A stretch of DNA of 64,000 nt from Deltaproteobacteria bacterium (GCA_029262515.1 JAJCZH010000038.1:38775-102774), one strand, 5' to 3'. Positions 53,175-63,382 are shown, numbered from the stretch's first letter. The notes: generated by a model not told the origin, from the letters alone. Numbers and translations are program-made.

Positions 53175-53456
53175 TCAATCGAGAAGCCTGTTAACCTTCT
53201 CTGACGTACTGCCAACCTTCTTCTGTATCTTCTCAGACGTCTCCTCGACTTTTTCCTTTACACCCGAAGCGGTCTTCTCAACCTTCTTTTGAGCCTCACT
53301 TGCGCTCTTTTTCATCCGCTTCTCTACCTTCTGAAGCCGCTTGCCTACGTGCTGCGTCTCGACACCGAGTTTACTTACATACTTGCCGCCCCCGAAAAAG
53401 ATAAAGAGCAGCACAACTATTGCGCCAATCACAGCGCCTAAGACCATCTTCTTCAT
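53175..53456 (-). CDS. Small TM protein with Lys/Glu-rich coiled coil
   Basis: The protein has 93 residues from the ATG at 53456; a GTG or ATG five codons earlier is possible. A single TM helix (about 4-22, VLGAVIGAIVVLLFIFFGGG) is followed by a long charged helix with degenerate repeats (SEAQKKVEKTASGVKEKVEE, TSEKIQKKVGSTSEKVNRLL). It looks like a YtxH-like or apolipophorin-like membrane-anchored coiled coil. Its role is unknown. It runs convergent to the lipoprotein gene and stands before rsmI on the same strand. Confidence 0.6.
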   Translation of the reverse strand: MKKMVLGAVIGAIVVLLFIFFGGGKYVSKLGVETQHVGKRLQKVEKRMKKSASEAQKKVEKTASGVKEKVEETSEKIQKKVGSTSEKVNRLLD

Positions 53457-53520
53457 ATTTACCGATACCACCTGAAATAAACGGGATGAACGCCGCCCGC
53501 AATTTTATTGGGAAGAATAA

Positions 53521-54360
53521 CTACTGTCCCCTTATTGTCTCCTGTACTCTCAATGCCTCTTTATACAACTCGCCCCTCGATATGTCAAATTCCCTGGAAA
53601 GGGCCCTAACAGCCTCTTTAAGCCTGACACCACCTCTAAGGAGTGCTTCTATCTCGCCGTACAGCTCTGCCTGATCCCTCTGAACAGGCCGCGTTCTGAC
53701 CACAAGCGTAACTTCGCCCTTCAGTTCGCGCCCCTCCAACTTATCAATCACTTCTGCAATTGGGCCCCGTATAACCTCTTCGTGCAGCTTCGTCATCTCG
53801 CGCCCGACAACAATATCACACTCACCTATCAGAGCTCTCAGTTCCGTGAGCGTAACAAGGAGCCTTCTGGCCGCCTCGTACATAACGTACGTCTCTTGCC
53901 TGCCTTTCATCTCAAGCAGGTAATCCCGCCGCTTTCCCTTTGCAGTCGGCACAAAACCCCTAAAAGTAAAACTAGTGAGCGGAAGAGCCGAGACGCTGAG
54001 TACGGTTACGAGAGCCGAAACACCGGGAACAGAGACCACCGGCAGTCCGGCCTCGGAGACGAGCTTTACAAGCCTGTAACCAGGATCAGATATTGCAGGA
54101 GTACCGGCATCGGTAACGAGCGCTATCGTTTCTCCATTCTTAAGCTTCTCTACGAACCCTGGGGCCTTAGCCACTTCATTCTGATCAAAGCAACTGGTAA
54201 CGGTTGCCTGTATGCCGTAGTGGGAGAGCAATTTACGCGTTCTGCGCGTATCTTCGGCGGCTATCAAGTCTACCTCGCCGAGAAGACGAACAGCCCTGTA
54301 GGTAATATCCTCCATATTGCCGATAGGGGTAGAGACTATGTAAAGGGTTCCTGCGGCCAT
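53521..54360 (-). CDS. rsmI: RsmI, 16S rRNA C1402 2'-O-methyltransferase
   Basis: The protein has 279 residues. The tetrapyrrole-methylase fold is seen in YIVSTPIGNMEDITYRA at the start, AEDTRRTRKLL and VTDAGTPAISDPGYRLV for SAM binding, and FRGFVPTAKGKR. It methylates the 2'-O of C1402 with SAM. Its length is typical. It stands in a minus-strand run with the ABC exporter genes 36 bases upstream. Confidence 0.95.
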   Translation of the reverse strand: MAAGTLYIVSTPIGNMEDITYRAVRLLGEVDLIAAEDTRRTRKLLSHYGIQATVTSCFDQNEVAKAPGFVEKLKNGETIALVTDAGTPAISDPGYRLVKLVSEAGLPVVSVPGVSALVTVLSVSALPLTSFTFRGFVPTAKGKRRDYLLEMKGRQETYVMYEAARRLLVTLTELRALIGECDIVVGREMTKLHEEVIRGPIAEVIDKLEGRELKGEVTLVVRTRPVQRDQAELYGEIEALLRGGVRLKEAVRALSREFDISRGELYKEALRVQETIRGQ

Positions 54361-54396
54361 CTGGCTCCTGTCAATTAAAATCGATAGAGTCTATAA

Positions 54397-55161
54397 TTAC
54401 TTCCGTTTCTCAAAAACAAGCGCGGAAAGGAACGTCATGACAATAGAAAAAGTAAGAACAAAAAAAATGTCAACATATAAAGGCAGTTCTGCACTCAGAT
54501 TACCGCCGCCCGGAAGCAAGACGTGTTTAAACGCGTCTACACCGTAGCAGAGAGGGTTTATAAAACTGAGAAACTTGATAGCCTCGGGCAGATTGTCGAC
54601 CGGGTAGAGCGCGCCGGAAAGAAAGAACATCGGCAAGACAATAAAGTTCATTATCACGTTGAAACCCTCAAGCGAGGTCAGAAATGAAGCGACGAAGAGG
54701 CCGAGAGAAGTTATAGCCAGTGCAACAAGCGTCATAAAGAAAAGCATAAGAAGTATATCTGCAACCCCTATCTCAAGCCCTACTATCGGGGCTACGACTA
54801 AAAGCAGCGCACCCTGAAACACCGAGAGGGCGGTACCGCTAATGAGCTTGCCTATGACAATCGTTACTCTTGAGACAGGAGCCACCAGCATCTCTCTCAG
54901 GAAACCAAACTCTCGATCCCAGACGACGGAGATAGTAGAGAAGACAGAGGTAAAGAGTATCGTCATCCCGATAATTCCGGGCAGAATAAACTGTATGTAG
55001 TTAGCGCCGGACTCTACATCGATAAGGTGCACGAAACCGGAGCCCACGATTATCAGCCATATAAGCGGCCTGGCAATCGTCGTTATCAGTCTGCCCTTTT
55101 GCCGGAAAAAGCGCTTGAACTCCCGCAGGACTATGACATATATAGCTTTGTATGAAAGCAT
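54397..55161 (-). CDS. ABC-2 type exporter permease
   Basis: The protein has 254 residues and six TM helices. ABC-2 membrane features are present: LREFKRFFRQKGRLITTIARPLIW near the start, and VAPVSRVTIVIGKLISGTALSVFQG and GALYPVDNLPEAIKFLSFINPLCYGVDAF near the end (the last motif shortened in the family to NP...Y). The ATPase partner is encoded 94 bases upstream on the same strand. It is related to DrrB/NodJ-type exporters of lipids, drugs or polysaccharides. The substrate is unknown. Confidence 0.88.
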   Translation of the reverse strand: MLSYKAIYVIVLREFKRFFRQKGRLITTIARPLIWLIIVGSGFVHLIDVESGANYIQFILPGIIGMTILFTSVFSTISVVWDREFGFLREMLVAPVSRVTIVIGKLISGTALSVFQGALLLVVAPIVGLEIGVADILLMLFFMTLVALAITSLGLFVASFLTSLEGFNVIMNFIVLPMFFLSGALYPVDNLPEAIKFLSFINPLCYGVDAFKHVLLPGGGNLSAELPLYVDIFFVLTFSIVMTFLSALVFEKRK

Positions 55162-55255
55162 ACTGGTGTTCCAAATAAATATGGAATTTAAAACCGGCCA
55201 CTTCCAGACCCGGTAACCGAACTAGACCGACATAAAAAACAATTACAAAAAGAGA

Positions 55256-56206
55256 TTAACGACGCGGGCTGCGCTGCGCTGCCGGTTGAGCCTCCCTGAT
55301 CTCTTTACCGGTAAGGTTTATAAAGACATCTTCGAGACTTGGCCTCTTCATACTGACAGAGAGAACAGGAGTTTCGAGAGACTCGAATATCTTTGGTATA
55401 AACTTCTCTCCGGCCTCTACTATTATCGAGAGACCGCTCCCGATCTTGCGGGCCGACAGGTTGAACTTCTCGTGAAGCTCAACACAGGCGCGCCCATCAT
55501 CCGAAGTCTTGATATAGACAGTATCTCCCCGAAGAGAACTCTTAAGACTTCCCGGACTCTCGCACGCTATTATCTTGCCTGCGTCTATTATGGCGATACG
55601 GTCACAGACCTCGGCCTCATCCATATAATGAGTAGTCATAAAGACGGTAGTACCGAGACTGCCCTTCAGAGTAGAGATAAACTCCCAGACATTGCTCCGG
55701 GTCTGCGGGTCGAGCCCGAGCGTCGGTTCATCAAGAAAAAGGACCTTCGGTCTGTGTAGCAGCCCTCTGGCAATCTCTAACCTGCGCTTCATGCCTCCGG
55801 AGAACTTCTTGACCGCCGTAGAACGCTTATCCTCAAGCCCGACGACTTCGAGTATCTCGTCTATCCTTTCATTGGCCAGCCGCTTGGACATATTATACAT
55901 ATAGCAATGGAACTTCAGGTTCTCATGTGCGGTCAACTCATTATCGAGAGTCACCTCCTGAAATACCAAACCTATAGAGGAACGAACCTTGAGCGATTCC
56001 TTTACGCAATCATACCCGTTGACTTGCGCGTTACCGGAATCGAAACCGAGCAGCGTACATAAGATATTTATGGTAGATGTCTTACCGGCGCCGTTCGGGC
56101 CCAAAAAACCGAAGGTCTCCCCTTCGGTCACGTTAAACGTAACACCGTCAACGGCCTTCACGCTGTTGTAACTCTTGACGAGTTGCTCTACTTCAATAAC
56201 ATTCAT
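55256..56206 (-). CDS. ABC-2 exporter ATP-binding protein (DrrA-like)
   Basis: The protein has 316 residues. Walker A GPNGAGKTS (35-43), Q-loop in VFQEVTLDNELTAHENL, signature KFSGGMKRRLEIARGLL, Walker B VLFLDEPTLGLD and H-loop TTHYMDEAE are complete. A C-terminal DrrA-type extension (about 225-305) follows. It energises the permease encoded downstream. It starts 40 bases from the end of the phoR-like gene upstream, so phoBR may control or be co-transcribed with it. Confidence 0.9.
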   Translation of the reverse strand: MNVIEVEQLVKSYNSVKAVDGVTFNVTEGETFGFLGPNGAGKTSTINILCTLLGFDSGNAQVNGYDCVKESLKVRSSIGLVFQEVTLDNELTAHENLKFHCYMYNMSKRLANERIDEILEVVGLEDKRSTAVKKFSGGMKRRLEIARGLLHRPKVLFLDEPTLGLDPQTRSNVWEFISTLKGSLGTTVFMTTHYMDEAEVCDRIAIIDAGKIIACESPGSLKSSLRGDTVYIKTSDDGRACVELHEKFNLSARKIGSGLSIIVEAGEKFIPKIFESLETPVLSVSMKRPSLEDVFINLTGKEIREAQPAAQRSPRR

Positions 56207-56245
56207 AAATACCGTTCCATAAATTGCACCCGCTCGTAAAAAGAG

Positions 56246-57331
56246 TTAAAACGCCTTCAGGGTAAAACTGAATGTAGTGCCAACTCCGGGGCTCGATTTC
56301 ACATTGAGGGTGCCGTTATGGCCCTGCACTATATGCTTTGCGATCGCAAGGCCGAGCCCGGTACCACCGAGATCGCGGCTCCTGGCTTTATCCACGCGGT
56401 AGAAGCGCTCGAATATACGCGGCATATCGGCCTCCGGAATTCCGATACCCGTATCTACCACCTCAACCTTTATCGTACTATTTTCAACCCCAGCTCTAAG
56501 GCGCACGCTGCCACCTTCGGGCGTATACTTGATCGCATTATCAAGCAGGTTTACAACCACCTGCTCCAAACGGTCGCGGTCTCCGGAAACTACCGGAAGA
56601 TCATCTTCTATTTCAGCGCTGAGCTCTATACCCTTATCCCCGGCATGCTTTACAAAACTCTTCTCAGTAGAACTGAGTAACTCTCTAAGATCAACAGGGG
56701 TAGTAATAATTGACATCTGCTGAGACTCAAGACGCGAGAGCGTCAACAGGTCGTCTATCAGGCGCGACATCCGGGTTGCATGCCGGTCGATAACGCGTAA
56801 AAACTCGCGGCTCGTCTTCTCATCATCGACCCCACCATCAAGCAGCGTCTCTGAGTACCCCTTTATGGCGGCAAGCGGTGTACGCAACTCATGTGATACG
56901 TTTGCCACAAAGTCGCGCTTAATCGACTCCAGCCTCTTCTCTTCAGTAATATCACTGAGAAATAAGAGAAGTGTAAAATCCTCGTTCTCGTTGATCGGTA
57001 CGCCCCGCACGTTAAAAGACCTTCCGGCCTCCTCAATCTCAATTTCTATTTCAACAGGTCCTGTTTCCTCTGGCCCCGGTTTGACGGCTTCATTACTTAT
57101 GTCACCTTCCAGTGCAAGTACTGAGCCGACCGTCTTCAAGAGTATCGGGTTCGATATTATAGAACTGAGTTCTCGGCCTTCAACTCTCTCATCGGGCTTA
57201 AACGTGAGGTATCTTAGGATATACGGGTTTGCATAGAGCACACGAGCGTTGGAGTCGAGTACAAGCACACCACTGCGGAGTTCCCTTGCAACGGCGCCGA
57301 GCACAAAACTTCTTCCCATCTTGACAGGCAT
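56246..57331 (-). CDS. phoR: PhoR-like sensor histidine kinase without TM segments
   Basis: The protein has 361 residues. PAS (about 12-130, GVLVLDSNARVLYANPYILRY), HisKA with H147 in VSHELRTPLAAIKGY, and HATPase (NLLDNAIKYTPEGG, DTGIGIPEAD, GTGLGLAI) follow the PhoR order. No TM helix is predicted from the ATG at 57331, whereas PhoR normally has one or two. It is therefore either soluble or depends on PstSCAB/PhoU-type partners elsewhere. It is 15 bases after phoB. Confidence 0.85.
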   Translation of the reverse strand: MPVKMGRSFVLGAVARELRSGVLVLDSNARVLYANPYILRYLTFKPDERVEGRELSSIISNPILLKTVGSVLALEGDISNEAVKPGPEETGPVEIEIEIEEAGRSFNVRGVPINENEDFTLLLFLSDITEEKRLESIKRDFVANVSHELRTPLAAIKGYSETLLDGGVDDEKTSREFLRVIDRHATRMSRLIDDLLTLSRLESQQMSIITTPVDLRELLSSTEKSFVKHAGDKGIELSAEIEDDLPVVSGDRDRLEQVVVNLLDNAIKYTPEGGSVRLRAGVENSTIKVEVVDTGIGIPEADMPRIFERFYRVDKARSRDLGGTGLGLAIAKHIVQGHNGTLNVKSSPGVGTTFSFTLKAF

Positions 57332-57346
57332 ATCTACCTCAACGGA

Positions 57347-58075
57347 TTATACTTCTTCAACGAACCTGTAACCGACGCTCCTTACAGTCTCTATATAAGT
57401 CCCGGCAACAAAAAGCTTGGAGCGAAGCCGCCTTATGTGCGTATCCACGGTACGCGGGGTAACGTAACAGTCTACCCCCCATACCCTGTCGAGAAGCGTG
57501 TCGCGCGACAGCACACGCCCTTTGGAGGCCATCAGCTCAGTTAGCAGAAGGAACTCTTTTGGTGAAAGTTCAACACCGGTACCGCCTACAAATACCTTAT
57601 GACGGGAGAGGTCTACGCTCAACTCCTTAAATACCACCACCTGTTCCTGTGAGTCGTCAATACTGCCTGAAGAGTTTGGCAACAGAGACGCCTCCGCCGA
57701 GCGTTTCAACACGGCCTTGACACGGAGCACCAGTTCGCGGGGACTGAACGGCTTGGTAATATAATCCTCGGCGCCGAGTTCAAAACCGACGATCTTATCA
57801 ACCTCTTCACCCTTTGCAGTAAGCATAATAACCGGAATGGAGGCGGTGGTGCCCGAAGCCTTCAGTCGCCTTAAGACCTCGGTACCCTCCATATTGGGCA
57901 GCATTATATCGAGCAGTATCAGGTGCGGCCTCTTGCTCTCGGCAATAGTCAGCGCCTCCGGGCCGTCTTCGGCCTGAAGCACTCCAAAACCGGCCTTCCT
58001 CAAGTTAAAATCGAGCAAAGTGAGTATGTCGAATTCATCGTCTACGACAAGTATAAGAGCCTCTTCGCTATTCAT
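57347..58075 (-). CDS. phoB: PhoB-like OmpR-family response regulator
   Basis: The protein has 242 residues. A receiver domain (1-125, acidic pocket VVDDE, phospho-Asp D56 in LLLDIMLP, Lys in ITKPFSPREL) is followed by a C-terminal winged helix (LSPKEFLLLTELMASKGRVLSRDTLLDRVWG, shortened key: SPKEFLLL...VWG, and VDTHIRRLRSK). It is upstream of the kinase gene in one operon. It probably controls phosphate starvation genes, but no pst genes are in this window. Confidence 0.9.
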   Translation of the reverse strand: MNSEEALILVVDDEFDILTLLDFNLRKAGFGVLQAEDGPEALTIAESKRPHLILLDIMLPNMEGTEVLRRLKASGTTASIPVIMLTAKGEEVDKIVGFELGAEDYITKPFSPRELVLRVKAVLKRSAEASLLPNSSGSIDDSQEQVVVFKELSVDLSRHKVFVGGTGVELSPKEFLLLTELMASKGRVLSRDTLLDRVWGVDCYVTPRTVDTHIRRLRSKLFVAGTYIETVRSVGYRFVEEV

Positions 58076-58120
58076 TCCACAGTCCTTACAGCCTTACAGG
58101 CACGCTTCCTCAACCGATAA

Positions 58121-58160
58121 CCACAAAGACCGGCCCGTTTTTGCGGGCCGGTCTTTGTGG
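58121..58160. terminator. Perfect 17-bp GC-rich hairpin
   Basis: The arms 58121-58137 and 58144-58160 are exact complements with a TTTTTG loop. It lies between the end of the nfn genes and the start of phoB, on the minus strand a likely terminator of the nfn operon. No T run follows the stem. Bases 58161-58271 hold no gene. Confidence 0.65.
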
Positions 58161-58271
58161 TGCATACTGATAATATCATTAAACACAAGTAAAACATAAA
58201 CAAGTGTACCGCTATTAAGTCTGCCACCATAAGGAGACTACTCATGAATAGAGTGTGCGGGTAACACGTCC

Positions 58272-59690
58272 CTACCACTCTCCGGTGCTCAGGTACTCAT
58301 GCATAGAGGCGGCGGCCCTTCTGCCGTCGCCCATTGCGAGAATAACAGTAGCTCCGCCACGAACGATATCACCACCGGAGAAAACCCCCTTCTTAGACGT
58401 CCGTCCTGTCTCCTGGTCTATCGTGATGTTACCCCACTTATTGACATTCATATCAGGTGTGGACTGTTGTATCAGCGGGTTGGCGCCGTTACCGATAGAG
58501 ATAATAGCAACATCGAGGTCTACTATAAATTCGGAACCCTTAACCTCAACCGGCCTGCGCCTGCCTGAATCGTCAGGCTCTCCGAGTTCCATCTTCACGC
58601 ACTCGGCACCAACAAGCCTGCCGTCGTGGTCTCCTATAAAACGCTTCGGGAAGGTCAGCAACCTGAAGACAATCCCCTCCTCTTCTCCGTGATGAATCTC
58701 TTCGAGACGCGCCGGCATCTCCTCACGGGACCGACGATAGATTATCGAGACCTCTTCAGGACAGAGCCTGAGCGCCGTTCTCGCAGCATCCATAGCCGTA
58801 TTACCGGCTCCTATTACAGCCACGCGCCTTCCCTGAATCACAGGAGTATCATACTCTGGAAACTGATACGCCTTCATCAAATTCACGCGCGTAAGGTACT
58901 CGTTTGCAGAATAAACACCGACGAGGTTCTCACCCGGAATACCCATAAAGTTCGGCAACCCGGCCCCGGAACCGACAAAAACCGCATCGTAACCGTTCTC
59001 AAAAAGCTCGTCAACCGTATCGGTCTTGCCTATTACGGCATTGAGCTCAATCTCGACACCGAGCTTCACCAGGTAATCGAGCTCAGACTCCACTATCTTC
59101 TTCGGCAGCCTGAACTCCGGTATTCCGTAGACGAGCACACCACCGGCTACATGTAAAGCCTCGAAGATGGTTACCTTGTGCCCGAGTTTCACCATGTCCC
59201 CGGCTACGGCGAGCCCAGCAGGCCCGCCGCCGACAACAGCAACCTTTTTACCGGTCCACTTCGGCAGGTTCGGTATCATCACCTCACCATGCTCGCGCTC
59301 GTAGTCCGCCGCAAACTTCTCAAGACGGCCTATGCTGACCGGCTCATACTTCTTGCCTACTATACAGACCTTCTCGCACTGATCCTCCTGCGGGCAGACC
59401 CTGCCGCAGACCGCCGGCAGGCCGTTGGTCTCCTTGAGCTTGCGCGCGGCCTCTACGAACTTGCCCTCTTCAATAAGCCTTATGAACCATGGGATATCGA
59501 TACCGACCGGGCAACCTCCTACGCAGAGCGGTTTTTTGCACTGAATACAACGCTTCGCCTCCGCCATAGCCTGTTCCGGGGTATAACCGTACGGAACCTC
59601 ATAGAAGTTCTTCACCCTCTCCTTCGGGTCCTGCTCTCCCATCGGCTGCCTCGGGAGCTTCATCCTCTCTTTTGTCTCTTTTGGATCCAT
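58272..59690 (-). CDS. nfnB: NfnB/GltD-like NADPH oxidoreductase, bifurcating partner subunit
   Basis: The protein has 472 residues. Two N-terminal Cys clusters (C48, C51, C56, C60 and C95, C99, C105, C109) carry 4Fe-4S centres. An FAD site GGGPAGLAVAGD and an NADPH site GAGNTAMDAART follow. It is often annotated as glutamate synthase small subunit (GltA), but no large subunit is nearby. Its partner next door is the FNR-like subunit, so it is best read as NfnB/SudA: ferredoxin:NADP+ transhydrogenation or sulfide/polysulfide reduction. Its ATG overlaps the partner's stop by one base (TGATG). Confidence 0.88.
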   Translation of the reverse strand: MDPKETKERMKLPRQPMGEQDPKERVKNFYEVPYGYTPEQAMAEAKRCIQCKKPLCVGGCPVGIDIPWFIRLIEEGKFVEAARKLKETNGLPAVCGRVCPQEDQCEKVCIVGKKYEPVSIGRLEKFAADYEREHGEVMIPNLPKWTGKKVAVVGGGPAGLAVAGDMVKLGHKVTIFEALHVAGGVLVYGIPEFRLPKKIVESELDYLVKLGVEIELNAVIGKTDTVDELFENGYDAVFVGSGAGLPNFMGIPGENLVGVYSANEYLTRVNLMKAYQFPEYDTPVIQGRRVAVIGAGNTAMDAARTALRLCPEEVSIIYRRSREEMPARLEEIHHGEEEGIVFRLLTFPKRFIGDHDGRLVGAECVKMELGEPDDSGRRRPVEVKGSEFIVDLDVAIISIGNGANPLIQQSTPDMNVNKWGNITIDQETGRTSKKGVFSGGDIVRGGATVILAMGDGRRAAASMHEYLSTGEW

Positions 59691-60565
59691 CAGGAATCAC
59701 TCCTTTCGTAACACCTTGTGCCCTCGTGGTAAGTGAGTTCCTCCATAGCTATCTTCTCCTCTTTCAAGTAACTCCTGTTTCTAAGGGTCAGCTCCGCAAA
59801 GTCGACCTCATGACCGTCGAACTCTGGACCATCCACGCAGACAAAACGGTTCTCGCCTCCGATGGTGACACGGCATGCCCCGCACATTCCGGTTCCGTCA
59901 ACCATAATCGGGTTGAGACTAACCAACGTAAATATCTTATACGGGCGCGTTACTTCAGCCACCGCCCTCATCATAGGAACAGGACCGATACCGACAACAC
60001 AGCCGATTTTGACGCCGTCGTCGATCAACTTCTGAAGTATGTTGGTTACAAAACCGTGATGACCGTACGTACCGTCATCCGTGGTAACGTGCAGTTCGTC
60101 ACTCGCTTCTTTCATCTCCTGTTCAAGAATCACGAGTTCCTTGCTCCGCGCTCCTATAATAGAGATAACCTTGTTGCCTGCCTCCTTCATAGCCTTGGCT
60201 ATCGGCAACACAGGAGCAGTACCGATGCCTCCACCCACGCAGACCACCGTGCCAAAATTTTCAATATGGGTAGGATGCCCGAGCGGGCCGACCACATCTG
60301 CGATATGATCACCGGCCTCCATGCCGCAGAGTAACCCGGTGCTCTTGCCGACCTCCTGAACAAGCACGCTGATAGTACCGTCCTCTATGTCCGAATCCAT
60401 TATCGTAAGCGGAATCCGCTCGCCCTGCTCATTCATCCTGAAGATGATAAACTGGCCGGCCTTGCGCTTGCGGGCAATTTTCTCTGCCTTGACCTTAAAG
60501 ATATACACCGAGTGCGAAAGCTCGATCTTCTCAGTAATCTCATACATACTAAAAACTCCTTTCAA
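59690..60565 (-). CDS. nfnA: NfnA/SudB-like FAD/2Fe-2S ferredoxin-NADP reductase subunit
   Basis: The protein has 291 residues. The FNR fold has an FAD/NAD part (GGGIGTAPVLPIAKAMKEAG, shortened key GGIGTAPVLP), and a C-terminal 2Fe-2S site in GMCGACRVTIGG and FVCVDGPEFDGHEVDF. This is the layout of NfnA, which together with NfnB couples NADH, ferredoxin and NADPH. It is upstream in the operon and coupled by a 1-bp overlap. Confidence 0.88.
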   Translation of the reverse strand: MKGVFSMYEITEKIELSHSVYIFKVKAEKIARKRKAGQFIIFRMNEQGERIPLTIMDSDIEDGTISVLVQEVGKSTGLLCGMEAGDHIADVVGPLGHPTHIENFGTVVCVGGGIGTAPVLPIAKAMKEAGNKVISIIGARSKELVILEQEMKEASDELHVTTDDGTYGHHGFVTNILQKLIDDGVKIGCVVGIGPVPMMRAVAEVTRPYKIFTLVSLNPIMVDGTGMCGACRVTIGGENRFVCVDGPEFDGHEVDFAELTLRNRSYLKEEKIAMEELTYHEGTRCYERSDS

Positions 60566-60665
60566 ACCATAGCCTAGACTAAAAAGAACACCCTAAAAAA
60601 CCGACCATATGCAAAGTAGTAAAAATAGAGTAAAAGAGCAACACCCAAAAAAATCTACCCAGTAG

Positions 60666-61427
60666 CTACGGTAACACAAAACAGAGCCAGTACTCGGTGT
60701 TGCCTCCCTTGGCCCCCTTTATCACAGAGGTCCCTTCGGCGCGGCACTCGAGTCCCAACTCTCGTGCAAAGCAGGTAATTCTCTCAAGCACACCGATGCG
60801 CTTGGCCTCGTCCCTTACGACCCCGCCTTTACCGACCTCCCCTTTACCTACCTCGAACTGAGGTTTAACAAGTGTTAGCAGCCGGGCACCGGGGGCCATA
60901 AACTCTTTGAGTCGCTCCAGAATCTTTTCGAGAGAAATAAAAGAGACATCAACAACTATGATATCGACTCTCTCTCCTACTTCTTCAAAATCGAGGTATC
61001 TAATATTACACCCCTCAAGCAGGTGCACCCTCGGATCAATCCTCAGCTTATAATCTATCAGGCCCTTACCGACATCAACGGCATGAACCTTTAAAACCCC
61101 ACGTTGGAGCAGACAGTCGGTAAAACCTCCGGTAGACGACCCTACGTCCATTGCTCTGAGCCCGGCAACATCCAGACCTAATTCGTCAAGAAAACCGGCG
61201 AGTTTTACCCCGCCACGTCCCACAAACGGTAAGCTCTCTTTTAATTTGACCTCCGCCTCGCGAGATACCTCTTTACCGGCCTTATCGCAGACCGTGCCGC
61301 CAACAAGCACGGAGCCGGCCATTATAAGGGCCTGAGCCTTTGAGCGGCTCTCAACAAGCCCCAACTCCACAAGCAAAAGGTCTAACCGTACCTTTGAGCG
61401 GCTCTTATCAGAGTTGGACTTCGGCAC
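60666..61427 (-). CDS. tlyA: TlyA-family rRNA 2'-O-methyltransferase/hemolysin-like
   Basis: The protein has 253 residues. The N-terminal S4 RNA-binding domain (VRLDLLLVELGLVESRSKAQALI) is followed by an FtsJ-like methyltransferase domain with SAM motif DVGSSTGGFTDCLLQRG and VKPQFEVGKGEVGKGGVVRD. It methylates rRNA (C1409/C1920-type sites) with SAM. It is commonly next to dxs, as here, in an isoprenoid-linked operon. Confidence 0.94.
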   Translation of the reverse strand: MPKSNSDKSRSKVRLDLLLVELGLVESRSKAQALIMAGSVLVGGTVCDKAGKEVSREAEVKLKESLPFVGRGGVKLAGFLDELGLDVAGLRAMDVGSSTGGFTDCLLQRGVLKVHAVDVGKGLIDYKLRIDPRVHLLEGCNIRYLDFEEVGERVDIIVVDVSFISLEKILERLKEFMAPGARLLTLVKPQFEVGKGEVGKGGVVRDEAKRIGVLERITCFARELGLECRAEGTSVIKGAKGGNTEYWLCFVLP

Positions 61428-61489
61428 GGAAACAGTCTGTTATAATATACATAAAATGGTTACGCATTAAACCGGCTTACCGGACTTGT

Positions 61490-63382
61490 TTATAATGCTA
61501 TGCTCGGCATAGAGTTGACGAACACTTTGACTACTTTCTCTATACCGGCCGCATCGAGCCCAAGCTCGCTCCTCAACTCACCCTGAGAGCCGTGCTCAAC
61601 ATACTTGTCTGGCACGCCTATTCTTTTTATGCGACAGGTCACGTCGTGCTCTTCAAACATCTCGAGAACCGCACTGCCGAATCCACCCTGCAACGCATTC
61701 TCTTCAACCGTAACCACCGTGCCTGCAATCGACCTCAAGATCAACTCTTCATCAAGCGGCTTTACAAAACGGGCATTGATGACTCCGGCCTTTATGCCTG
61801 AAACCTCAAGGTTTTCAGCCGCCTCAAGAGCAGGCACTACCATACTGCCGAGCGCTATTATCGTTACATCCGCACCCTCTTTAAGTATTTCTGCCGAGCC
61901 CGGCTCTATCAACTTGAGCGGGCCGGTGGTATCGACTCCGAGGCCCGAACCTCTAGGGTACCTGAGCGCCACAGGTGCGCCGTACCTGGTGGCCGAGTAA
62001 AGCAGGTGGCGTAACTCTCCTTCATCCTTTGGCGCGGCGCAAATAATATTGGGCAAATGCCGGAGGTAGGAGATATCGAAAAGACCGTGGTGCGTTGGAC
62101 CGTCCTGGCCGACTATTCCCGCACGGTCCATAGCCATAACGACCGGCAGATTCTGCAGGCAGACGTCGTGAAAAATTTCGTCATACGCCCTGCCAAGAAA
62201 TGTCGAGTAGATCGCCGTAACCGGCACAAAACCGTCTCTGGCAAGTCCGGCGGCAAAGGTAAGGCCATGCTGCTCGGCTATACCGACATCGAAGTACCTA
62301 TCAGGAAAACGGAGTGCAAAGTCAGAGAGCCCGGTACCCGCAGGCATGGCAGCCGTAATAGCCACAACACGCTCGTTCGCCTCGGCAACCTCCAACATTG
62401 TCGATCCGAAGACCTTGGTATACGACTGCGGAGGCTTCTTTACAGGCCCTTTAAGAGCCTTGCCTGTACGGGGATTGAATGGCGATACACCATGAAAGCT
62501 CGACGGATCGCTCTCTGCCGGCAGATACCCCTTACCCTTTTTGGTAAGTACATGAATCAGTACCGGTCCCTTCAGAATGCTGACATCTCTGAACGTATCG
62601 ATCACCTCTTTTATATTGTGTCCGTCAATAGGGCCTATGTAATGAAAACCTAGCCCCTCAAAGAGCATGCCAGGAGTAAGCAGCGTAATCAACGAGTCTT
62701 CAGCCCGCTTGGCTACGCCCATCAACCTGCCGCCGATCATTGGGATCGACTTTAAAAAGGTCTCAATCTCGCTCTTGAGCCTATTTGCCATTCTACCGGT
62801 TATCTTGCGGCTTAAGAATGAAGAGAGCGCCCCGACGTTTTTCGAGATACTCATCTCATTGTCATTGAGTATAACGATGACATCCTTCTTTATATGGCCT
62901 GCCTGATTCAGACCCTCAAAGGCTATTCCCGCAGTTAAGGAACCGTCGCCAATGACCGCAATCGCCTTGGCGCCATTGCCAGAAAGCTCCGAGGCGGCTG
63001 CCATGCCTAAAGCTGCAGAGATAGAGGTCGAGGAGTGCCCCACGCCGAACGGGTCGTACTCACTCTCGCTGATCTTTGGAAATCCGCTAACACCGCCGTG
63101 AGTCCTAAGGGTATGGAACCGGTCTCTGCGTCCGGTGAGTATTTTATGCGCATACGCCTGATGGCCTACGTCCCAGACTATTCTGTCTTTCGGGGTATCA
63201 AAGACGTAGTGGAGCGCAAGCGTCAACTCAACCGCACCAAGACTTGAGGCGAGGTGCCCGCCGGTCTTGGAGACGCACTCGATAATATGAGCGCGTAAAT
63301 CCGCAGCAAGAGTATCCAGCTCTTCGACTTCGAGGCTTCTCAAATCCGCAGGTGAATCTATCTTACCTAGTAAACTCTGCAA
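61490..63382 (-). CDS. dxs: 1-deoxy-D-xylulose-5-phosphate synthase
   Basis: The protein has 630 residues. The TPP site [18 protein letters not shown] with NDNEMSIS is clear, as are [15 protein letters not shown] near the start, the catalytic Glu in [16 protein letters not shown] and the transketolase C-terminal domain ([16 protein letters not shown]). It forms DXP from pyruvate and glyceraldehyde-3-phosphate, the first step of the MEP isoprenoid pathway. It lies between ispA and tlyA on the same strand. Confidence 0.97.
   Translation of the reverse strand: MQSLLGKIDSPADLRSLEVEELDTLAADLRAHIIECVSKTGGHLASSLGAVELTLALHYVFDTPKDRIVWDVGHQAYAHKILTGRRDRFHTLRTHGGVSGFPKISESEYDPFGVGHSSTSISAALGMAAASELSGNGAKAIAVIGDGSLTAGIAFEGLNQAGHIKKDVIVILNDNEMSISKNVGALSSFLSRKITGRMANRLKSEIETFLKSIPMIGGRLMGVAKRAEDSLITLLTPGMLFEGLGFHYIGPIDGHNIKEVIDTFRDVSILKGPVLIHVLTKKGKGYLPAESDPSSFHGVSPFNPRTGKALKGPVKKPPQSYTKVFGSTMLEVAEANERVVAITAAMPAGTGLSDFALRFPDRYFDVGIAEQHGLTFAAGLARDGFVPVTAIYSTFLGRAYDEIFHDVCLQNLPVVMAMDRAGIVGQDGPTHHGLFDISYLRHLPNIICAAPKDEGELRHLLYSATRYGAPVALRYPRGSGLGVDTTGPLKLIEPGSAEILKEGADVTIIALGSMVVPALEAAENLEVSGIKAGVINARFVKPLDEELILRSIAGTVVTVEENALQGGFGSAVLEMFEEHDVTCRIKRIGVPDKYVEHGSQGELRSELGLDAAGIEKVVKVFVNSMPSIAL

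Noticed and set aside
58272..59690. True glutamate synthase small subunit
   Set aside because: No large subunit is present and the overlapping FNR-like gene points to an Nfn/Sud complex.
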